A DNA stretch of 64,000 nucleotides, from contig CADCXC010000005.1 in assembly GCA_902806595.1 (NCBI GenBank), positions 2,914,001 through 2,978,000 of the forward strand, in the 5' to 3' direction. Under the pieces are notes generated by a model, which saw only the letters and a list, made by a program, of their open reading frames with translations, made no database searches and was not told the origin of the DNA. Origin of the DNA: Pyrenopolyporus hunteri (lineage: Eukaryota > Ascomycota > Sordariomycetes > Xylariales > Hypoxylaceae). This document shows, one piece after another, positions 63,193 through 64,000 of this stretch (position 1 is its first letter; every line of letters starts with the position of its first letter). A program made the position numbers and the translations under genes.

Positions 63193-63403
63193 TATTAATA
63201 AATATATATATAAAAATAAAATAAAAAAATAATAATAAAAATAAATGTAATATAATAAAGTTAATATTATATAAATTATTTAAAAAAAGTTATTTAATAA
63301 AAAAATCGTAAAAAAATTTTTTTTATAAATGAAAATATATAAATATTTTTTTTTTCGAAATACGTATTATTTCGTAATACGTATATAAATTAATTAATTA
63401 TTA
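63193..63403 (-). repeat. LTR of A4, right
   Basis: A 211-bp partner of 56137-56353, followed directly by the duplication AATTT and the rest of B copy d. Confidence 0.85.
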
Positions 63404-63536
63404 AATTTAAAAAAATCGAATTAAATAAATTAAATTAAATAAATTTAATTTTAATTTAATATATTTTTCGAAATATTTTTCGAAAATTTTTTTAAATTAT
63501 ATATTTAAAATTAAATATAAAAAAATTATATAAATA

Positions 63537-63745
63537 ATTTTTCGCGACGATTTTTTCGAAAATAATATAAAATAAATTTTCGCGAAAATTTTTCGAAAAA
63601 TAATATAAATAATTTTTCGTAACGATTTTTTCGAAAAAATTTTAAAAAAATAATACGAATAATTTTTCGTAATAATTTTATCGAAAAATAATATAAAATG
63701 ATTTTTTATAACGATTTTTTAAAAAATAATATAAAATAATTTTTC
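63537..63745. repeat. 38-bp minisatellite of element B (copy d)
   Basis: About five degraded units with the core TTTTTCGCGACGATTTTTTCGAAA. Confidence 0.8.
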
Positions 63746-63849
63746 GTAAAAATTAAAAATATTACGAAAATTATATTAAAAATTATATTAAAATTCGAAA
63801 AAAAATCGAAAATTATTATATTATTTTATAAAAATAATTTTTAATATTT

Positions 63850-64000
63850 AATTTAATTTATTTAATTTAATTTATATATTAAATTAAAATTAATTTAATT
63901 TAATTAATAAAAACATTTATTAAAATATAAATAATTTTAAATATAATAATCATTATATATATAACGATTTAATAAAACGGCTTAATTAATTAAATAAAAA
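63850..64000 (-). mobile_element. Element B, reversed fragment running off the window
   Basis: Matches the minus-strand B copy e at about 57310-57440 (TTTATTAAAATATAAATAAT ... ATATATATAACGATTTAAT). It begins directly after the 3' end of copy d, giving a tail-to-tail B pair. The junction (63845-63850) is approximate. Confidence 0.6.

Larger units (their letters stand above)
56137..63403 (-). mobile_element. Ty1/copia-like LTR retrotransposon A4 (RIP-degraded), carrying B copy e
   Basis: LTRs lie at 56137-56353 and 63193-63403, with the 5-bp duplication AATTT. Its internal sequence is cut at 56434/57629 by a reversed B. Without that insert it is about 6.07 kb and collinear with A1-A3. Sense is the minus strand: RNase H and RT at 58.0-58.6 kb, integrase at 59.4-60.0 kb, presumed gag to 63.1 kb. 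C and G are both very scarce outside CpG, making it among the most mutated copies. Confidence 0.85.
55911..63844 (+). mobile_element. Nonautonomous element B, copy d, split by copia A4
   Basis: B sequence lies at 55911-56136 and resumes at 63404-63844. The two join within TATATAATTTAATTTAAAAA, as in copy a (about 1313-1332). The 5' end is missing, since the first bases correspond to the ACGTTACGTTATATT region of B. The right part has the 38-bp minisatellite (63537-63745) and the 3' end (AAAAATAATTTTTAA, followed by T). Confidence 0.7.

Noticed and set aside
1..64000. Organellar, apicomplexan or Dictyostelium DNA because of the extreme AT content
   Set aside because: CpG retention, transition-only differences between copies, fungal-type copia, gypsy and Tad1-like traces and one unmutated transposon fit a RIP-type fungal desert. 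No organellar genes, tRNAs or intact AT-rich exons are seen.

Overview
The window looks like a transposon graveyard from a filamentous ascomycete (Pezizomycotina) genome, an AT-isochore of the kind made by repeat-induced point mutation (RIP). Base composition is extremely AT-rich. Almost every surviving C or G outside one 0.8-kb island lies in a CpG, and TAA/TAG stops fill every frame. I found no intact host gene, tRNA, rRNA or CRISPR array. Coding traces are seen only when RIP-type stops (CAA/CAG/TGG changed to TAA/TAG/TGA) are read through. They are fungal-type Ty1/copia (integrase, RT, RNase H), Ty3/gypsy (RT, integrase) and Tad1-like LINE (RT). The species cannot be named from the sequence.

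Layout, left half. Bases 1-18195 are a Russian-doll stack. The oldest layer is a minus-strand copia element, A0 (1-293 and 17157-18195). A plus-strand copia copy, Arc (294-17156), is inserted in it with a TCGTA duplication. Arc was hit by nonautonomous element B (881-2092), by a second B (from 2313) that carries copia A1 (2525-8631), by a palindromic MITE, M1 (8935-9725), and it also contains copia A2 (10074-15951). Another B follows (18239-19261). Then come unassigned sequence with a small foldback (20582-20757), a poly-A-tailed element L1 (minus strand, from 23581), a pure 12-bp satellite (28899-29142) and a second foldback (about 29565-29710).

Layout, right half. Repeat D1 (31108-42905) is split by L2 (31291-35560) and by copia A3 (36133-42278, duplication ATCGA). 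A minus-strand gypsy element G (about 42906-47390) and a plus-strand Tad1-like LINE E (about 47391-53290) follow. E is interrupted by an unmutated 789-bp MITE, M2 (52213-53001). D2 (53291-54715) is a copy of D without the insertions and so shows the empty sites. From 55655 there is a copia 3' end, then a B copy split by copia A4 (56137-63403, duplication AATTT). A4 itself carries a reversed B (56435-57628). A reversed B runs off the window end.

How the parts relate: younger insertions sit inside older ones, and nearly all have been mutated. M2 is the exception: it is intact, while M1, of the same family and in the same window, is heavily mutated. That dates M2's arrival after mutation of this locus. 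The most unusual points are the near-total sparing of CpG, blocks where only one strand was mutated, and family B, which leaves no target duplication, carries a 38-bp minisatellite and has terminal hairpins.
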